This document shows positions 47,441 to 56,952 of a stretch of 64,000 bases of DNA, one piece after another (within the stretch, counting starts at the first letter, position 1; each line of letters opens with the position of its first letter). Below the pieces are notes generated by a model. It was not told the origin of the DNA. It ran no database searches and saw only the letters and a program-made list of their open reading frames with translations. A program made the position numbers and the translations under genes. The DNA is taken from contig JAUVUZ010000004.1 of NCBI GenBank assembly GCA_030604885.1, forward strand, positions 62,001 to 126,000, written 5' to 3'. Source of the DNA: Alphaproteobacteria bacterium. Lineage in GTDB: Bacteria; Pseudomonadota; Alphaproteobacteria; Rhodospirillales; Rhodospirillaceae.

Positions 47441-47839
47441 CTACGGCTTCGGCGGCGCCGACTCCTGCGGCGCGGGCGCGGCCGAGGGCGGCGCGGGCGG
47501 CAGGACGTCGGGACCGGCGGGTTCGGCGCCCGGGGTCGCCGGAGCCGCGATCGGCGGCGGCGACTGGGGACGCATCAGCGCCCGCAGGAGGTCGTCCTCG
47601 CCGCGGCTGCGCATCGACGCCATGATCGCCAGCAGGATCGAGGTGGCCATGAAGCACACCGCGAGGGCCACGGTGGCCTTGGTGAGCAGGTTGCCGGTCG
47701 CCCGGCCGGACAGGAAGTTCGCCCCGCCGCTGGCGCCGCCGCCGGTGGCGAGGCCGCCGCCTTCGGACTTCTGCAACAGCACCAGGCCGACCAGGGCGAC
47801 GGTCAGCAGCAAATGGATAACCAGAACGACGGTCAGCAT
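47441..47839 (-). CDS. secG: Protein translocase subunit SecG
   Basis: A 132-residue SecYEG channel subunit. Two membrane helices lie at about 2-22 and 48-70, with the conserved loop LLQKSEGGGLATGGGASGGANFLSGRATGN between. The Pro/Ala-rich C-terminal extension (from about 85) is common in alphaproteobacteria. The start at 47839 (MLTVVLVIHLLL) fits relatives. An ATG six codons earlier is possible, and neither has a strong ribosome binding site. It lies between tpiA and pyrG. Confidence 0.92.
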   Translation of the reverse strand: MLTVVLVIHLLLTVALVGLVLLQKSEGGGLATGGGASGGANFLSGRATGNLLTKATVALAVCFMATSILLAIMASMRSRGEDDLLRALMRPQSPPPIAAPATPGAEPAGPDVLPPAPPSAAPAPQESAPPKP

Positions 47840-47933
47840 GTGACGCGAGTATCCCATCAGTGGAGGTCATGGGCCGCCCGGGGCGACGTGCGCCTTTTTA
47901 ATCGCCGCGGGCGGCTTTGGCTAGTGCGGAATT

Positions 47934-48743
47934 CTATTTCGCCGCGCCGACGATGCCCCAGAAGTCTTCGGCCTTGAGCGAGGCGCCGCCCACCAGCGCG
48001 CCGTCGATGTCGGGCTGGCCGAGCAGTTCGGCGGCGTTGCCGGGCTTCACCGAGCCGCCGTAGAGAATCCGCATGCGCGCGGCGGCGTCGGACCCGAGCA
48101 GGGCGTTCAGCTCGGCGCGGATGCGCGCGTGCACCGCCTGGGCCTCGGCCGGGGTCGCGGTCTTGCCGGTGCCGATCGCCCACACCGGCTCGTAGGCCAC
48201 CACCACCGTCTCGGGCGTCGCCGCGGCGGGCACCGACCCGGCGATCTGCCGCGCCACCACCGCCTCGGTCTGCCCGGCGTCGCGCTCCGCCTCGGTCTCG
48301 CCCACGCAGACGATCGCGATCAGCCCGGCGCGCAGGGCGGCCTCGGCCTTCAGCCGCACCGTGCGGTCGTCCTCGCCGTGGTCGGCGCGGCGCTCCGAAT
48401 GGCCGACGATGACGTAGCGGCAGCCCAGGTCCTTCAGCATTTCGGCCGAGACGTCGCCGGTGCGGGCGCCGCTCGCCTCCGCGTGGCAATCCTGCCCGCC
48501 CACCGCGATCTTGGTGCCCGAAACCGTCTGCAGCACGCGGTCGACCAAGGTGAACGGCGGGCACACCAGAACGTCGCACGGCAGCGCCGCGGGCACGTCC
48601 GGCGGCACTTCGGCGGCGGCGTCGGGCGGCAGGCCGGGATGCCGGCGCGAGCGCTCCACGAGCGCCTCGGCCAGGGCCACGCCGTCGGCGACGAGACCGT
48701 TCATCTTCCAGTTTCCCGCGATCAGGGGGCGGCGCTGGTCCAT
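47934..48743 (-). CDS. tpiA: Triose-phosphate isomerase
   Basis: A 269-residue TIM barrel interconverting dihydroxyacetone phosphate and glyceraldehyde 3-phosphate. Active-site residues are Asn11 and Lys13 in GNWKMN, the His in [10 protein letters not shown] and the Glu in [11 protein letters not shown]. The phosphate loop is [14 protein letters not shown]. An insertion of about 12 residues ([17 protein letters not shown], near 35-52) makes it slightly longer than usual. It is divergent from ppiD. Confidence 0.97.
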   Translation of the reverse strand: MDQRRPLIAGNWKMNGLVADGVALAEALVERSRRHPGLPPDAAAEVPPDVPAALPCDVLVCPPFTLVDRVLQTVSGTKIAVGGQDCHAEASGARTGDVSAEMLKDLGCRYVIVGHSERRADHGEDDRTVRLKAEAALRAGLIAIVCVGETEAERDAGQTEAVVARQIAGSVPAAATPETVVVAYEPVWAIGTGKTATPAEAQAVHARIRAELNALLGSDAAARMRILYGGSVKPGNAAELLGQPDIDGALVGGASLKAEDFWGIVGAAK

Positions 48744-48851
48744 CCGCAGTTCCTCCTTCGGCTATCCGTTGACGGGGCCTGCCCCCGCGCAGGCAGACAC
48801 CATACCGTTCCCCGGGGGCGCCTGTGAAGCGCCAAGGCAGGCTTTTAAACC

Positions 48852-48881
48852 TTGCCGCGCCGCGAAATCCCCACCTATTAT
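48852..48881 (+). promoter_or_regulatory. Candidate sigma-70-type promoter for ppiD-trpE
   Basis: TTGCCG at 48852-48857 and TATTAT at 48876-48881 are separated by 18 bp, about 59 bp upstream of the ppiD start. Both hexamers are close to consensus, and the stretch is AT-richer than its surroundings. It lies in the 196-bp divergent gap with tpiA. Confidence 0.45.
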
Positions 48882-48939
48882 CGCGCCGAACGCGGCATCT
48901 CCGCCGTCTCCCGTCTCCTGTTCCGGATTGCGTAGCGCC

Positions 48940-50814
48940 ATGTCCAAATCCGCCGGCAAAGTCCTGACCTCGTTCCTCATGAAAATCCTGTTCGCGGTGC
49001 TGATCGTCGCGTTCGGCGCATGGGGCGTCGCCGACATGCTGCAGCGCAGCCCCGCCCGCCAGGCGGTGATCAAGGTGGGCGACGTGGAGGTGGAAGGCCA
49101 CCAGGTGCAGCGCGCCTTCGCCACCGAGCTGCGGCGCATCCGCGAGCAGTTCGGCCCGCAGATCACCGCCGCCGAGGCGCAGAAGTTCGGCGTATTCGAC
49201 CAGGTGCTGTCGCAGCTCGCCACCCGCGCGCTGCTCGACGCCGCCGCCAAGGACATGAACGTCGGCATCTCCGACGAGGCGGTGCAGACCCTCATCACCA
49301 CCAATGCCGCGTTCCAGGGCGCCGACGGCGCGTTCAGCCCCGAGCGCTTCCGCCGCGTGCTCGAAACCAATGGCTACCGCGAGGCGGATTTCGTCGCCGG
49401 CACCCGCGGCGACATGATCCGCCAGCGCATCCTCGATTCCGTGCGCGGCCCGGTGACGGCGCCGAAGATTCTCGTGGAGACCCTGCTGCGCTACGAGGGC
49501 GAGCGCCGCGTCGCCGAAATCCTCGCCATCGAGGCCAAGGCCATGCCCCTGCCCGCCGACCCGGGCGACGCCGCGTTGCAGGCGTTCCAGTCCGAGCACG
49601 CCGAGGTCTACACCGCGCCCGAAACCCGCAAGCTCGCGGTGCTGGCGCTGCGGCCGGACGACGTCAAGATCGAGATCGACGAGGAGAAACTCAAGGCCCA
49701 CTTCGCCCAGCACGCGGGCGACTACGCCCAGCCCGAGCGCCGCAAGCTCAGCCAGATTCTCCTGCGCGACGAGGCCGCCGCCGCCAAGGCCGCCGCCGCC
49801 CTCAACGAAGGCCGCAAGCCCGACACCGTGGCGAAGGACGTGGGCGGCGCGTTCACCGACCTCGGCTGGGTGGGGCGCGACGGCATGCTCGCCAGCATCG
49901 GCGACCCGGCGTTCGCCGCCAAGGCGGGCGCGATCCTGCCGCCGCTCAAAACCCCGCTCGGCTGGCACGTGGTGATCGTCGAGGACATCCGCCCCGCCCA
50001 CGCCGCCGATTTCGCCGAGGCCCGCGCCAAGGTCGAGGCCGCCGTCCGCGCCGAGGAAGCGGTGGGCGCGCTCTACCGCCTCTCCACCGCGGTCGAGGAC
50101 GCCCTCGCCGCCGGGGCCACCCTCGAGGAGGCCGCCAAGACCAACGCCCTCCGGGTCCACATGCTCGACGGCGTCGACGCCGAGGGCGCCGGGGTCGACC
50201 CCAAGACCGCCGAGGGCCTGCCCGCCCTCGCCGAGGCGGTCAAGGCGGGCTTCGGCCAGGAGGTCGGCACCGTCAGCCCGCTGATGGAATACGAGGGCGA
50301 GCCGGGCGGCTACTTCATCGTCCGCACCGACGCCGTCACCCCGGCCGCGCTCAAGCCGTTCGCCGAGGTGCGCGCCGAGGTGCTCGCCGCCTGGCGCGCC
50401 CGCGAGCAGCAGACCGCCGCCGTCGCCAAGGCCGAGGAGATCGCCAAGGGCTTCGCCGAGGCCGCGGATTCCGCCGCCTTCGCCAAGGCCAACGGCCTCA
50501 AGCTCGACACCACGCCGGAACTCTACCGCTCCCAGGGCGGCAACCTGCCGCAGGCGCTGGTGGCGAAGCTTTTCGCCCTCGAACCCGGCCAGGCCGCCAG
50601 CACCCCCGCCCCCGGCGGCGCGGTGGTGGCCCGCCTCAAGCGCATCGAGGCGGTGGACCCCAAGCTGTTCGACGCCGACCTGGAACAGGGCAAGCGCCAG
50701 ATTCGCAGCGCCCTGGGCGACGCCCTGCTCGGCCCGTTCAGCGCCCAGCTCGCCGACACCTACAAGATGAAGCAGTACCGCAGCGTCGACAGCTTGGTGC
50801 AGGAGATCCGCTGA
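48940..50814 (+). CDS. ppiD: Peptidyl-prolyl isomerase D-like periplasmic chaperone
   Basis: A 624-residue SurA/PpiD-type folding factor. One N-terminal membrane helix (about 13-32, FLMKILFAVLIVAFGAWGVADML) anchors it. A SurA-like N-domain (to about 160) is followed by a parvulin-type isomerase domain (about 265-360, RKLSQILLRDEAAAAKAAAAL and PLKTPLGWHVVIVEDI) and a helical C-domain. It acts on proteins emerging from SecYEG. The ATG at 48940 places the membrane helix correctly. Longer forms would overlap tpiA. trpE starts one base after its stop. Confidence 0.93.
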   Translation: MSKSAGKVLTSFLMKILFAVLIVAFGAWGVADMLQRSPARQAVIKVGDVEVEGHQVQRAFATELRRIREQFGPQITAAEAQKFGVFDQVLSQLATRALLDAAAKDMNVGISDEAVQTLITTNAAFQGADGAFSPERFRRVLETNGYREADFVAGTRGDMIRQRILDSVRGPVTAPKILVETLLRYEGERRVAEILAIEAKAMPLPADPGDAALQAFQSEHAEVYTAPETRKLAVLALRPDDVKIEIDEEKLKAHFAQHAGDYAQPERRKLSQILLRDEAAAAKAAAALNEGRKPDTVAKDVGGAFTDLGWVGRDGMLASIGDPAFAAKAGAILPPLKTPLGWHVVIVEDIRPAHAADFAEARAKVEAAVRAEEAVGALYRLSTAVEDALAAGATLEEAAKTNALRVHMLDGVDAEGAGVDPKTAEGLPALAEAVKAGFGQEVGTVSPLMEYEGEPGGYFIVRTDAVTPAALKPFAEVRAEVLAAWRAREQQTAAVAKAEEIAKGFAEAADSAAFAKANGLKLDTTPELYRSQGGNLPQALVAKLFALEPGQAASTPAPGGAVVARLKRIEAVDPKLFDADLEQGKRQIRSALGDALLGPFSAQLADTYKMKQYRSVDSLVQEIR

Positions 50815-50815
50815 C

Positions 50816-52309
50816 ATGCTCGCGACGCCGGATTTCGACACCTTCCGCACCGCCTACGACCGGGGCGCCGCCCAGCTCGTCTGGACCACCATGCCTGCCG
50901 ACCTCGAAACCCCGGTGTCGGTGATGCTGAAACTGGCGGGGGACGCGCCCAACAGCTTCCTCCTCGAATCCGTCGAGGGCGGCGCGGTGCGCGGCCGCTA
51001 CTCGTTCGTCGGCCTCGCGCCCGACGTGATCTGGCGCTGCTCCGGCGAGGCGGCGGAAATCAACCGCGACGCCCTCGCGAACCCCGACGCCTTCGTCCCC
51101 GAGGCCGCCAAGCCGCTCGATTCCCTGCGCGCGCTGATCGACGAAAGCCGGGTCGAAATCCCCGACGGACTGCCGCCGATGGCCGCCGGGCTGGTGGGCT
51201 ACATGGGCTACGACACGGTGCGGCTGGTGGAGGCGATCCCCGCCGACAACCCCGACCTCCTCGGCGTGCCCGACGGCCTGTTCGTCCGCCCCACCCTGAT
51301 CGCGGTGTTCGACACCATCGCCGACACCCTCACCCTGGTCACCCCGGTGCGCCCCGCGCCCGGCGCCTCGGCCGAGGCCGCCTACGCGCAAGCCGCCCGC
51401 CGCCTCGAAGCCGCCCTCGCCAGCGTCGGCCAGGCCCTGCCCGCCCCCGGCGGCCAGGAGCCGGAAGCCCCGCCCGCGCCGCAGTCCAACATGACCCGCG
51501 ACGCCTTCCGGGCGATGGTGGAAAAGGCCAAGGACTACATTCTCGCGGGCGACATCTTCCAGGTGGTGCTGTCGCAACGGTTCCGCATTCCGTTCGCGCT
51601 GCCGCCCTTCGCGCTTTATCGCGCGCTCCGCCGCACCAACCCGTCGCCGTTCATGTTCTACTTGAACTTCGGCGGCTTCCAGGTTGTCGGCGCTAGCCCC
51701 GAAATCCTCGTGCGCCTGCGCGACGGCACCGTAACGATCCGCCCGATCGCCGGAACCGCCCCCCGCGGCGCCACCAAGGCCGAGGACGCCCGCCTCGCCG
51801 CCGAACTCCTCGCCGACCCCAAGGAACTCGCCGAGCACCTGATGCTCCTCGACCTCGGCCGCAACGACGTCGGCCGCGTCGCCGAGGTCGGCTCCGTCAA
51901 GGTCACCGACAAGATGGTGATCGAGTACTACTCCCACGTCATGCACATCGTCTCCAACGTCACCGGCCGCATCCGCGACGGCCAGGACGCCATGGACGCG
52001 CTGATGGCGGGCTTCCCCGCCGGAACCGTCTCCGGCGCGCCCAAGGTCCGCGCCATGGAAATCATCGAGGAGCTGGAGCCGGTCAAACGCTGCGTCTACG
52101 CCGGGTGCATCGGCTACATCTCCGGCAACGGCGACATGGATACCTGCATCGCCCTGCGCACCGCCGTGGTCAAGGACGGCCAAATGTACGTCCAGGCGGG
52201 CGGCGGCATCGTCGCCGACAGCGATCCGGACAAGGAATACATGGAAAGCTGCAACAAAGCCCGCGCCCTCCTCCGCGCCGCCGAAATCGCGCCGAGGTAT
52301 GCACGGTAG
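50816..52309 (+). CDS. trpE: Anthranilate synthase component I
   Basis: A 497-residue chorismate-using subunit of tryptophan synthesis. The tryptophan-feedback segment LLESVEGG-like (SFLLESVEGGAVRGRYSF) lies near residue 45. The catalytic C-terminal half has FQVVLSQRFRIPF, NPSPFMFYLNF, PIAGTAPRGATKAEDARL, DLGRNDVGRVAEVG and FPAGTVSGAPKVRAMEIIEE. It probably relies on the ppiD promoter. Its glutaminase partner trpG lies 1.36 kb downstream, beyond an opposite-strand gene. Confidence 0.97.
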   Translation: MLATPDFDTFRTAYDRGAAQLVWTTMPADLETPVSVMLKLAGDAPNSFLLESVEGGAVRGRYSFVGLAPDVIWRCSGEAAEINRDALANPDAFVPEAAKPLDSLRALIDESRVEIPDGLPPMAAGLVGYMGYDTVRLVEAIPADNPDLLGVPDGLFVRPTLIAVFDTIADTLTLVTPVRPAPGASAEAAYAQAARRLEAALASVGQALPAPGGQEPEAPPAPQSNMTRDAFRAMVEKAKDYILAGDIFQVVLSQRFRIPFALPPFALYRALRRTNPSPFMFYLNFGGFQVVGASPEILVRLRDGTVTIRPIAGTAPRGATKAEDARLAAELLADPKELAEHLMLLDLGRNDVGRVAEVGSVKVTDKMVIEYYSHVMHIVSNVTGRIRDGQDAMDALMAGFPAGTVSGAPKVRAMEIIEELEPVKRCVYAGCIGYISGNGDMDTCIALRTAVVKDGQMYVQAGGGIVADSDPDKEYMESCNKARALLRAAEIAPRYAR

Positions 52310-52316
52310 AACAAGG

Positions 52317-52479
52317 CCAGGGCTTCGCCCTGGACCCACCAAGGGCCTCGGGCCCTTGGATCCCATTCGTTTCCAAAGGAAAAGGGCCTCCCGAACGGAG
52401 GCCCTTTTCCTTTGGAAGTGAGCGCGGGGTCCGGGGGGTCCGAGACCCCCCGGCGGGGTTCCAGGGGCGGCGCCCCTGG
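52317..52479. repeat. Array of five palindromes after trpE
   Basis: Five perfect hairpins lie in 163 bp: 52317-52333 (CCAGGGC arms), 52341-52357 (AAGGGCC arms), 52371-52417 (21-bp arms), 52431-52453 (CCGGGGGGTC arms) and 52461-52479 (CCAGGGGC arms). GGCTTCGCCCTGG and similar words are typical of repeated intergenic palindromes in Rhodospirillales and Acetobacteraceae genomes (recalled, not searched). The array fills the gap between the converging trpE and deacetylase genes. Confidence 0.85.
52371..52417. terminator. 47-nt perfect palindrome, probable bidirectional terminator
   Basis: Bases 52371-52391 (TTCCAAAGGAAAAGGGCCTCC read in two parts: TTCCAAAGGAAAA and GGGCCTCC) are exactly complementary to 52397-52417, with a CGAAC loop. 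The 21-bp stem between two converging genes could stop transcription from both. It is part of the palindrome array. Confidence 0.7.
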
Positions 52480-52480
52480 C

Positions 52481-53527
52481 CTAGTTCTGCCCGTACTTGC
52501 CTTTGGCGAGGGTGGAGATCGGCACGAACTGGAAGCCTTTGGCGCGCATGTGCGGTTGCCATTCGGCGAGGGCTTCGATGGTGGTATCGCGGGGGTGGCC
52601 GATGGCGATGGCGGAGCCGGTCTTGCGGGCGTGCTCCTCGATGCGGTGGAGTTGGGCGCGGATCGCCGCCGGGTCCGGGCTGTCGTCGATGAAGACGTTG
52701 CGGACGAGGTTGGGGACCTGGTGCGCGGTGGCGACCTTGCCCCCCACCGAGCGGGCGCTGGTGAGGGAATCGAGGAACAGCAGGCCGTCGTCCTTGAGTT
52801 CGCGCATCACCACCTGCATGCCGCGTTCGTCGGCGGTGAAGCGGCTGCCCATGTGGTTGTTGATGCCGACGTAGCCCGAGAACGACGCCAGCGCGTGTTG
52901 CAGGCGGGCGCGGATGGTTTCGTCGCTCATGCCGGTGAGGAGCGCGTCCGGTCCGGGGTCGTTGTTGCCGCCCGGTTCCATCGGCATGTGCAGCATCAGC
53001 TCGTGCCCGGCGGCGCGGGCGGCGCGGGCCTGGGCCGAAAGGTTGTGGGCGTAGCTGAGGAACGAGGTGGTGAGCGGCGGCGGCAGGTCGACGATGCGGG
53101 CGGAGCGTTTCGCGTCCACGCCCATGTCGTCGATGACGATGGCGATCATCGGCTTGCCCGGCTCGGGCGTGAAGGCGACGGCGTTCTTCCGCCACGCGGG
53201 CAGCGCCGGGGTCGGCGCGGGCAGCACCGGCGGCGGCAGGGCGGCGACCTCGGGAGCCTTGATCTCCGGCGGTTTCACCGCGGGCGCGGCTTCGACCGGC
53301 GGCGGCGCTTCCCGCCGCGCCGCCTTGGGCGCGACCGGGGAGATCGGCGCCGGGCGGTCGGCGAAGCGGGAGGCGCCCCACCAGCCGATGGTGCCGCCGA
53401 TCGCGAGCGCGGCGAACACCGCCACAGCCACCGCCGCCGTGGCGCCATGGCCCCGGGTCAACCGCTGCAAAGCCGTCGGTTTGGCCTTGCCGCCGCTTTT
53501 CCGCTTGCGTCCCGTCCGCGCCGCCAC
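52481..53527 (-). CDS. Divergent polysaccharide deacetylase family protein (YibQ/DUF610-like)
   Basis: A 348-residue envelope protein. A basic N-terminus and membrane helix (about 28-48) lead to a Pro/Ala-rich linker (about 55-105). The deacetylase-like domain then follows, with MIAIVIDDMGVD, AGHELMLHMPMEP, GINNHMGSRFTADE, LLFLDSLTSARS and the C-terminal AIAIGHPRDTTIEAL. The Asp-Asp and His residues suggest a NodB-like metal site. The role is unproven. The GTG start at 53527 has GGAGAGCGGACG upstream. It is transcribed against the trp genes and separates trpE from trpG. Confidence 0.85.
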   Translation of the reverse strand: MAARTGRKRKSGGKAKPTALQRLTRGHGATAAVAVAVFAALAIGGTIGWWGASRFADRPAPISPVAPKAARREAPPPVEAAPAVKPPEIKAPEVAALPPPVLPAPTPALPAWRKNAVAFTPEPGKPMIAIVIDDMGVDAKRSARIVDLPPPLTTSFLSYAHNLSAQARAARAAGHELMLHMPMEPGGNNDPGPDALLTGMSDETIRARLQHALASFSGYVGINNHMGSRFTADERGMQVVMRELKDDGLLFLDSLTSARSVGGKVATAHQVPNLVRNVFIDDSPDPAAIRAQLHRIEEHARKTGSAIAIGHPRDTTIEALAEWQPHMRAKGFQFVPISTLAKGKYGQN

Positions 53528-53666
53528 CGTCCGCTCTCCAGATCCGAAAAAAACCGAGCCGGGACCATACACCACCCGGCCCGCGCGGACCACCCTCACC
53601 CGGACTTGACGCCAAAGGCCGCGCCGGTCCATCCTGTCGGACTGGTTCCGGAACGGGGTTGCGCCG

Positions 53667-54257
53667 ATGTATCTGCTGATCGACAACTACGACAGCTTCA
53701 CCTACAACCTCTGGCATTATCTCGGCGAACTCGGCGCCGAGGTCGAGGTGGTGCGCAACGACGCCCTGACGCCCGAGCAGGCGCTCGCCAAAGGCCCCCA
53801 AGGCATCATTCTTTCGCCCGGCCCCTGCGACCCCGACCGCGCGGGCATCTGCTTGCCGCTGATCGGCCTCGCGGCGGCGCGCAAGCTGCCGCTGTTCGGC
53901 GTCTGCCTCGGCCATCAGGCGATCGGCCAGTGGTTCGGCGGCAAGGTGGTGCGCGCGCCCGAGCCGATGCACGGCAAGGTGTGCGAAATCCACCATCGCG
54001 GCTCCGACGTGTTCGCGGGCCTGCCCGACCCGTTCCTCGCCACCCGCTACCATTCCCTGCTGGTGGAGCGCGCCTCCCTGCCCGCCTGCCTCGACGCCAC
54101 GGCGGCGAGTCCGGACGGCCTGATCATGGGCCTCGCGCATAAGGATCTGCCGATCTACGGCGTGCAGTTCCACCCGGAGAGCATCGCCTCCGAGCACGGC
54201 CACGACATCCTCCGCAATTTCCTCTCCCTCGCCGGAGGCACCCGGCGCGCCGCCTGA
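53667..54257 (+). CDS. trpG: Anthranilate synthase component II (glutamine amidotransferase)
   Basis: A 196-residue class I glutaminase providing ammonia to TrpE. The start reads [14 protein letters not shown]. The nucleophilic Cys lies in [12 protein letters not shown] and the His/Glu pair in [30 protein letters not shown] precedes the ATG. Because of the intervening deacetylase gene, trpGDC needs its own promoter in 53528-53666. TTGACG at 53606-53611 is a possible -35 element, without a clear -10. Confidence 0.96.
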   Translation: MYLLIDNYDSFTYNLWHYLGELGAEVEVVRNDALTPEQALAKGPQGIILSPGPCDPDRAGICLPLIGLAAARKLPLFGVCLGHQAIGQWFGGKVVRAPEPMHGKVCEIHHRGSDVFAGLPDPFLATRYHSLLVERASLPACLDATAASPDGLIMGLAHKDLPIYGVQFHPESIASEHGHDILRNFLSLAGGTRRAA

Positions 54258-54271
54258 AAGACCCGACCGAA

Positions 54272-55300
54272 ATGAGCGACCTGAAATCCACCCTCGCCCG
54301 CCTCGCGACCGGCGAAACCCTGTCGGAGGCCGAGGCGGCCGAAGCGTTCGACGTGATCATGTCGGGCGGCGCCACGCCCTCGCAGATCGGCGCGCTGCTG
54401 ATGGCGCTGCGCCTGCGCGGCGAAACCGTCGACGAGATCACCGGCGCGGCGCGGACGATGCGCGCCAAGGCGCTCCAGGTGAAGGCCCCGGCGGGCGCCA
54501 TCGACATCGTCGGCACCGGCGGCGACAGCTCGGGCACCTACAACATCTCCACCGGCGCGGCCCTGTGCATCGCCGCCTGCGGGGTGCCGGTGGCGAAGCA
54601 CGGCAACAAGGCGCAAACCTCCAAATCCGGCTCGGCGGACGTGCTGCGGGCGCTCGGCGTCAACCTCGACGCCGATATGCCGGTGGTGGAGCGCGCCATC
54701 GCCGAGGCGAAGATCGGTTTTCTCCTCGCCACCCGCCACCACAGCGCGATGAAGGAAGTGGGGCCGACCCGGCAGGAAATCGGCACCCGCACGATCTTCA
54801 ACATCCTCGGCCCGCTCTCCAACCCCGCCGGGGTGAAGCGGCTGGTGATCGGCGTCTACGCCCAAGCGTGGATCGAGCCGTTGGCCGCGGTGCTGGGCAA
54901 GCTCGGGGCGGAGCGCGCCTGGGCGGTGCACGGCTCCGACGGCCTCGACGAAATCACCACCACCGGCCCCACATCCGTCGCCGAGTGGAAGGACGGCCGC
55001 ATCTCGACCTTCGAGATCGCGCCGGAGGACGCCGGGTTGGCGCGGGTTTCGGCCGACCGCCTCAAGGGCGGAGACCCGGAATTCAACGCCGCCGCCCTGC
55101 GCGCGATCCTCGAGCCGGAGGTGCCGGAGGCGCTCCTGCCGCTCAAGGACGTGGTGGCCCTCAACGCCGCCGCCGCGCTGCTGGTGGCCGACGTGGCGTC
55201 GTCGCTCGCCGACGGCGTCGCCCGCGCCAAGGCGGCGATGGAAACCGGCGCCGCCAAGGCGGTGCTCGCCGAATTCGTCCGCATCACCAACGGGGCCTGA
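54272..55300 (+). CDS. trpD: Anthranilate phosphoribosyltransferase
   Basis: A 342-residue enzyme joining anthranilate and PRPP. The PRPP site is [18 protein letters not shown]. Also conserved are [50 protein letters not shown] and [10 protein letters not shown]. It starts 14 bp after trpG and ends 4 bp before trpC, so the three form one operon. Confidence 0.97.
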   Translation: MSDLKSTLARLATGETLSEAEAAEAFDVIMSGGATPSQIGALLMALRLRGETVDEITGAARTMRAKALQVKAPAGAIDIVGTGGDSSGTYNISTGAALCIAACGVPVAKHGNKAQTSKSGSADVLRALGVNLDADMPVVERAIAEAKIGFLLATRHHSAMKEVGPTRQEIGTRTIFNILGPLSNPAGVKRLVIGVYAQAWIEPLAAVLGKLGAERAWAVHGSDGLDEITTTGPTSVAEWKDGRISTFEIAPEDAGLARVSADRLKGGDPEFNAAALRAILEPEVPEALLPLKDVVALNAAAALLVADVASSLADGVARAKAAMETGAAKAVLAEFVRITNGA

Positions 55301-55304
55301 GCGC

Positions 55305-56093
55305 GTGTCCGACATTCTCGCGAAAATCTGCGCCGACAAGCGCGACGAGATCGCCGCCGCCAAGGCCGCCGTGCCGCTGGCGCGCCTGATCGGCGAGGCC
55401 GCCGACCAGGCGCCGCCGCGCGGCTTCGCCGCGGCGCTGACGCGGGCGGCGGAGACCGGCTTCGGCCTGATCGCCGAAATCAAGAAGGCCTCGCCCTCCG
55501 CCGGGCTGATCCGCGCGGATTTCGACCCGGCGGCGCTGGCGCGCGCCTATGCGGCGGGCGGCGCCGCCTGCCTCTCGGTGCTCACCGACGCGCCCTACTT
55601 CCAGGGCAGCCGCGCCGCCCTCGAAGCGGCGCGCCAGGCGGTCGACCTGCCGATCCTGCGCAAGGACTTCATGCTCGACGTCTATCAGGTGGTGGAGGCC
55701 CGCGCCTGGGGGGCGGACTGCATTCTCCTGATCATGGCGGCGCTGGAGGATTCCCAGGCCCGCGACCTCGAACAGGCGGCCGCCGACCTCGGCCTCGACG
55801 TGCTGATCGAGGTTCACGACGCGGCGGAGTTCGACCGGGCGCTCAAGCTCGAAAGCCCGCTGATCGGCGTCAACAACCGCAACCTCAAGACCATGACCAC
55901 CGACCTCGGCACCACCGAGACCCTGGCCGCGCGCCTCCCGGCGGGCCGGGTGCTGGTGGCGGAAAGCGGTCTCAAGACCCGCGCCGACCTCGACCGCATG
56001 GCCAAGGTCGGCGCCCGCCGCTTCCTGGTGGGCGAAAGCCTGATGAAGCAGCCGGATGTGGCAGCGGCGACCCGGAGCCTGCTGGGCGTCTGA
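55305..56093 (+). CDS. trpC: Indole-3-glycerol-phosphate synthase
   Basis: A 262-residue TIM-barrel enzyme. The start is GTG ([15 protein letters not shown]). Catalytic Lys and Glu residues are in [53 protein letters not shown] and [14 protein letters not shown]. No TrpF domain is fused to it. It ends the trpGDC operon 68 bp before the lexA ATG. moaC/moeA, often found after trpC in related bacteria, are absent here. Confidence 0.97.
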   Translation: MSDILAKICADKRDEIAAAKAAVPLARLIGEAADQAPPRGFAAALTRAAETGFGLIAEIKKASPSAGLIRADFDPAALARAYAAGGAACLSVLTDAPYFQGSRAALEAARQAVDLPILRKDFMLDVYQVVEARAWGADCILLIMAALEDSQARDLEQAAADLGLDVLIEVHDAAEFDRALKLESPLIGVNNRNLKTMTTDLGTTETLAARLPAGRVLVAESGLKTRADLDRMAKVGARRFLVGESLMKQPDVAAATRSLLGV

Positions 56094-56113
56094 TCGGGCT
56101 TGCGTTTCGGTGC

Positions 56114-56128
56114 GAACTTAAGTAGAAC
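56114..56128. promoter_or_regulatory. LexA-binding SOS box upstream of lexA
   Basis: GAACTTAAGTAGAAC matches the alphaproteobacterial SOS operator, a direct repeat of GAAC spaced by 7 (GTTC-N7-GTTC on the other strand). It lies 33 bp before the lexA start, which fits autoregulation by LexA. Confidence 0.88.
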
Positions 56129-56161
56129 AAACGCAGGGTTTCCGTTCTGCGAGGTTGCACC

Positions 56162-56863
56162 ATGCTCACCGTCAAGCAACGCGATCTGCTGCTGCTGATC
56201 GACCGCCATCTCAAGCGGTCCGGCGTGGTGCCCTCGTTCGACGAGATGAAGGATGCCCTCGGCCTCAAGTCGAAGTCGGGCATCCATCGCCTCATCACCA
56301 GCCTCGAGGAACGGGGCTTCATCCGCCGCCTGCCGCACCGCGCCCGCGCCCTCGAAATCGTCAAGCTGCCCGAAGGTCTTGCGGCGGAGGCGGAGGCGAG
56401 CGCCCCCGCCTTCCAGCCCACCGTGATCCCCGGCGGCTTCAAGCGCCAGTTGGTGGGCGCGCCGGTGGCGGGCGCGGCGGATGCGGTGAGCGTTCCGCTG
56501 TACGGCAAGATCGCCGCCGGCACCCCGATCGAGGCGCTGGCCGACCCCTCCAACACCATCGACGTGCCCGCCGCGCTGCTGGCGGGGGGCGAGCACTACG
56601 CCCTCACGGTGGAGGGGGATTCGATGATCGAGGCGGGCATCTTCGACGGCGACACGGTGCTGATCCGCAAGACCGACACGGTGGAGAACGGCGCCATCTG
56701 CGTGGCCCTGGTGGACCAGCAGGAGGCGACCCTCAAGCGCTTGCGCCGCAAGGGCGAATCCATCGCCCTCGAACCCGCCAACCCGCGCTACGAAACCCGC
56801 ATCTTCGGCCCCGACCGGGTGTCGGTGCAGGGGCGGCTGGTGGGGCTGATCCGCCGCTACTGA
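56162..56863 (+). CDS. lexA: SOS repressor LexA
   Basis: A 233-residue repressor. The N-terminal winged helix (1-65, [17 protein letters not shown] and [18 protein letters not shown]) binds the SOS box. The self-cleavage site Ala119-Gly120 (IAAG) and the Ser154/Lys192 dyad (EGDSM, ATLKRL) form the S24 peptidase that acts when RecA is activated. The interdomain linker is long, as in alphaproteobacteria. It lies downstream of trpC and upstream of ada/alkA. Confidence 0.97.
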   Translation: MLTVKQRDLLLLIDRHLKRSGVVPSFDEMKDALGLKSKSGIHRLITSLEERGFIRRLPHRARALEIVKLPEGLAAEAEASAPAFQPTVIPGGFKRQLVGAPVAGAADAVSVPLYGKIAAGTPIEALADPSNTIDVPAALLAGGEHYALTVEGDSMIEAGIFDGDTVLIRKTDTVENGAICVALVDQQEATLKRLRRKGESIALEPANPRYETRIFGPDRVSVQGRLVGLIRRY

Positions 56864-56952
56864 GATTTTCGGATTTGCGGGCAAGGGGCGGAGTGCATCC
56901 GCTTGACGCCCGCCCCAGGTTTGACCGCATCGAAACCCGAGGAGCGATGCGC

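Noticed and set aside
48460-48939. Longer start for ppiD overlapping tpiA
   Set aside because: The extension is antisense to tpiA and would bury the N-terminal membrane helix. The ATG at 48940 fits the family and the promoter position.
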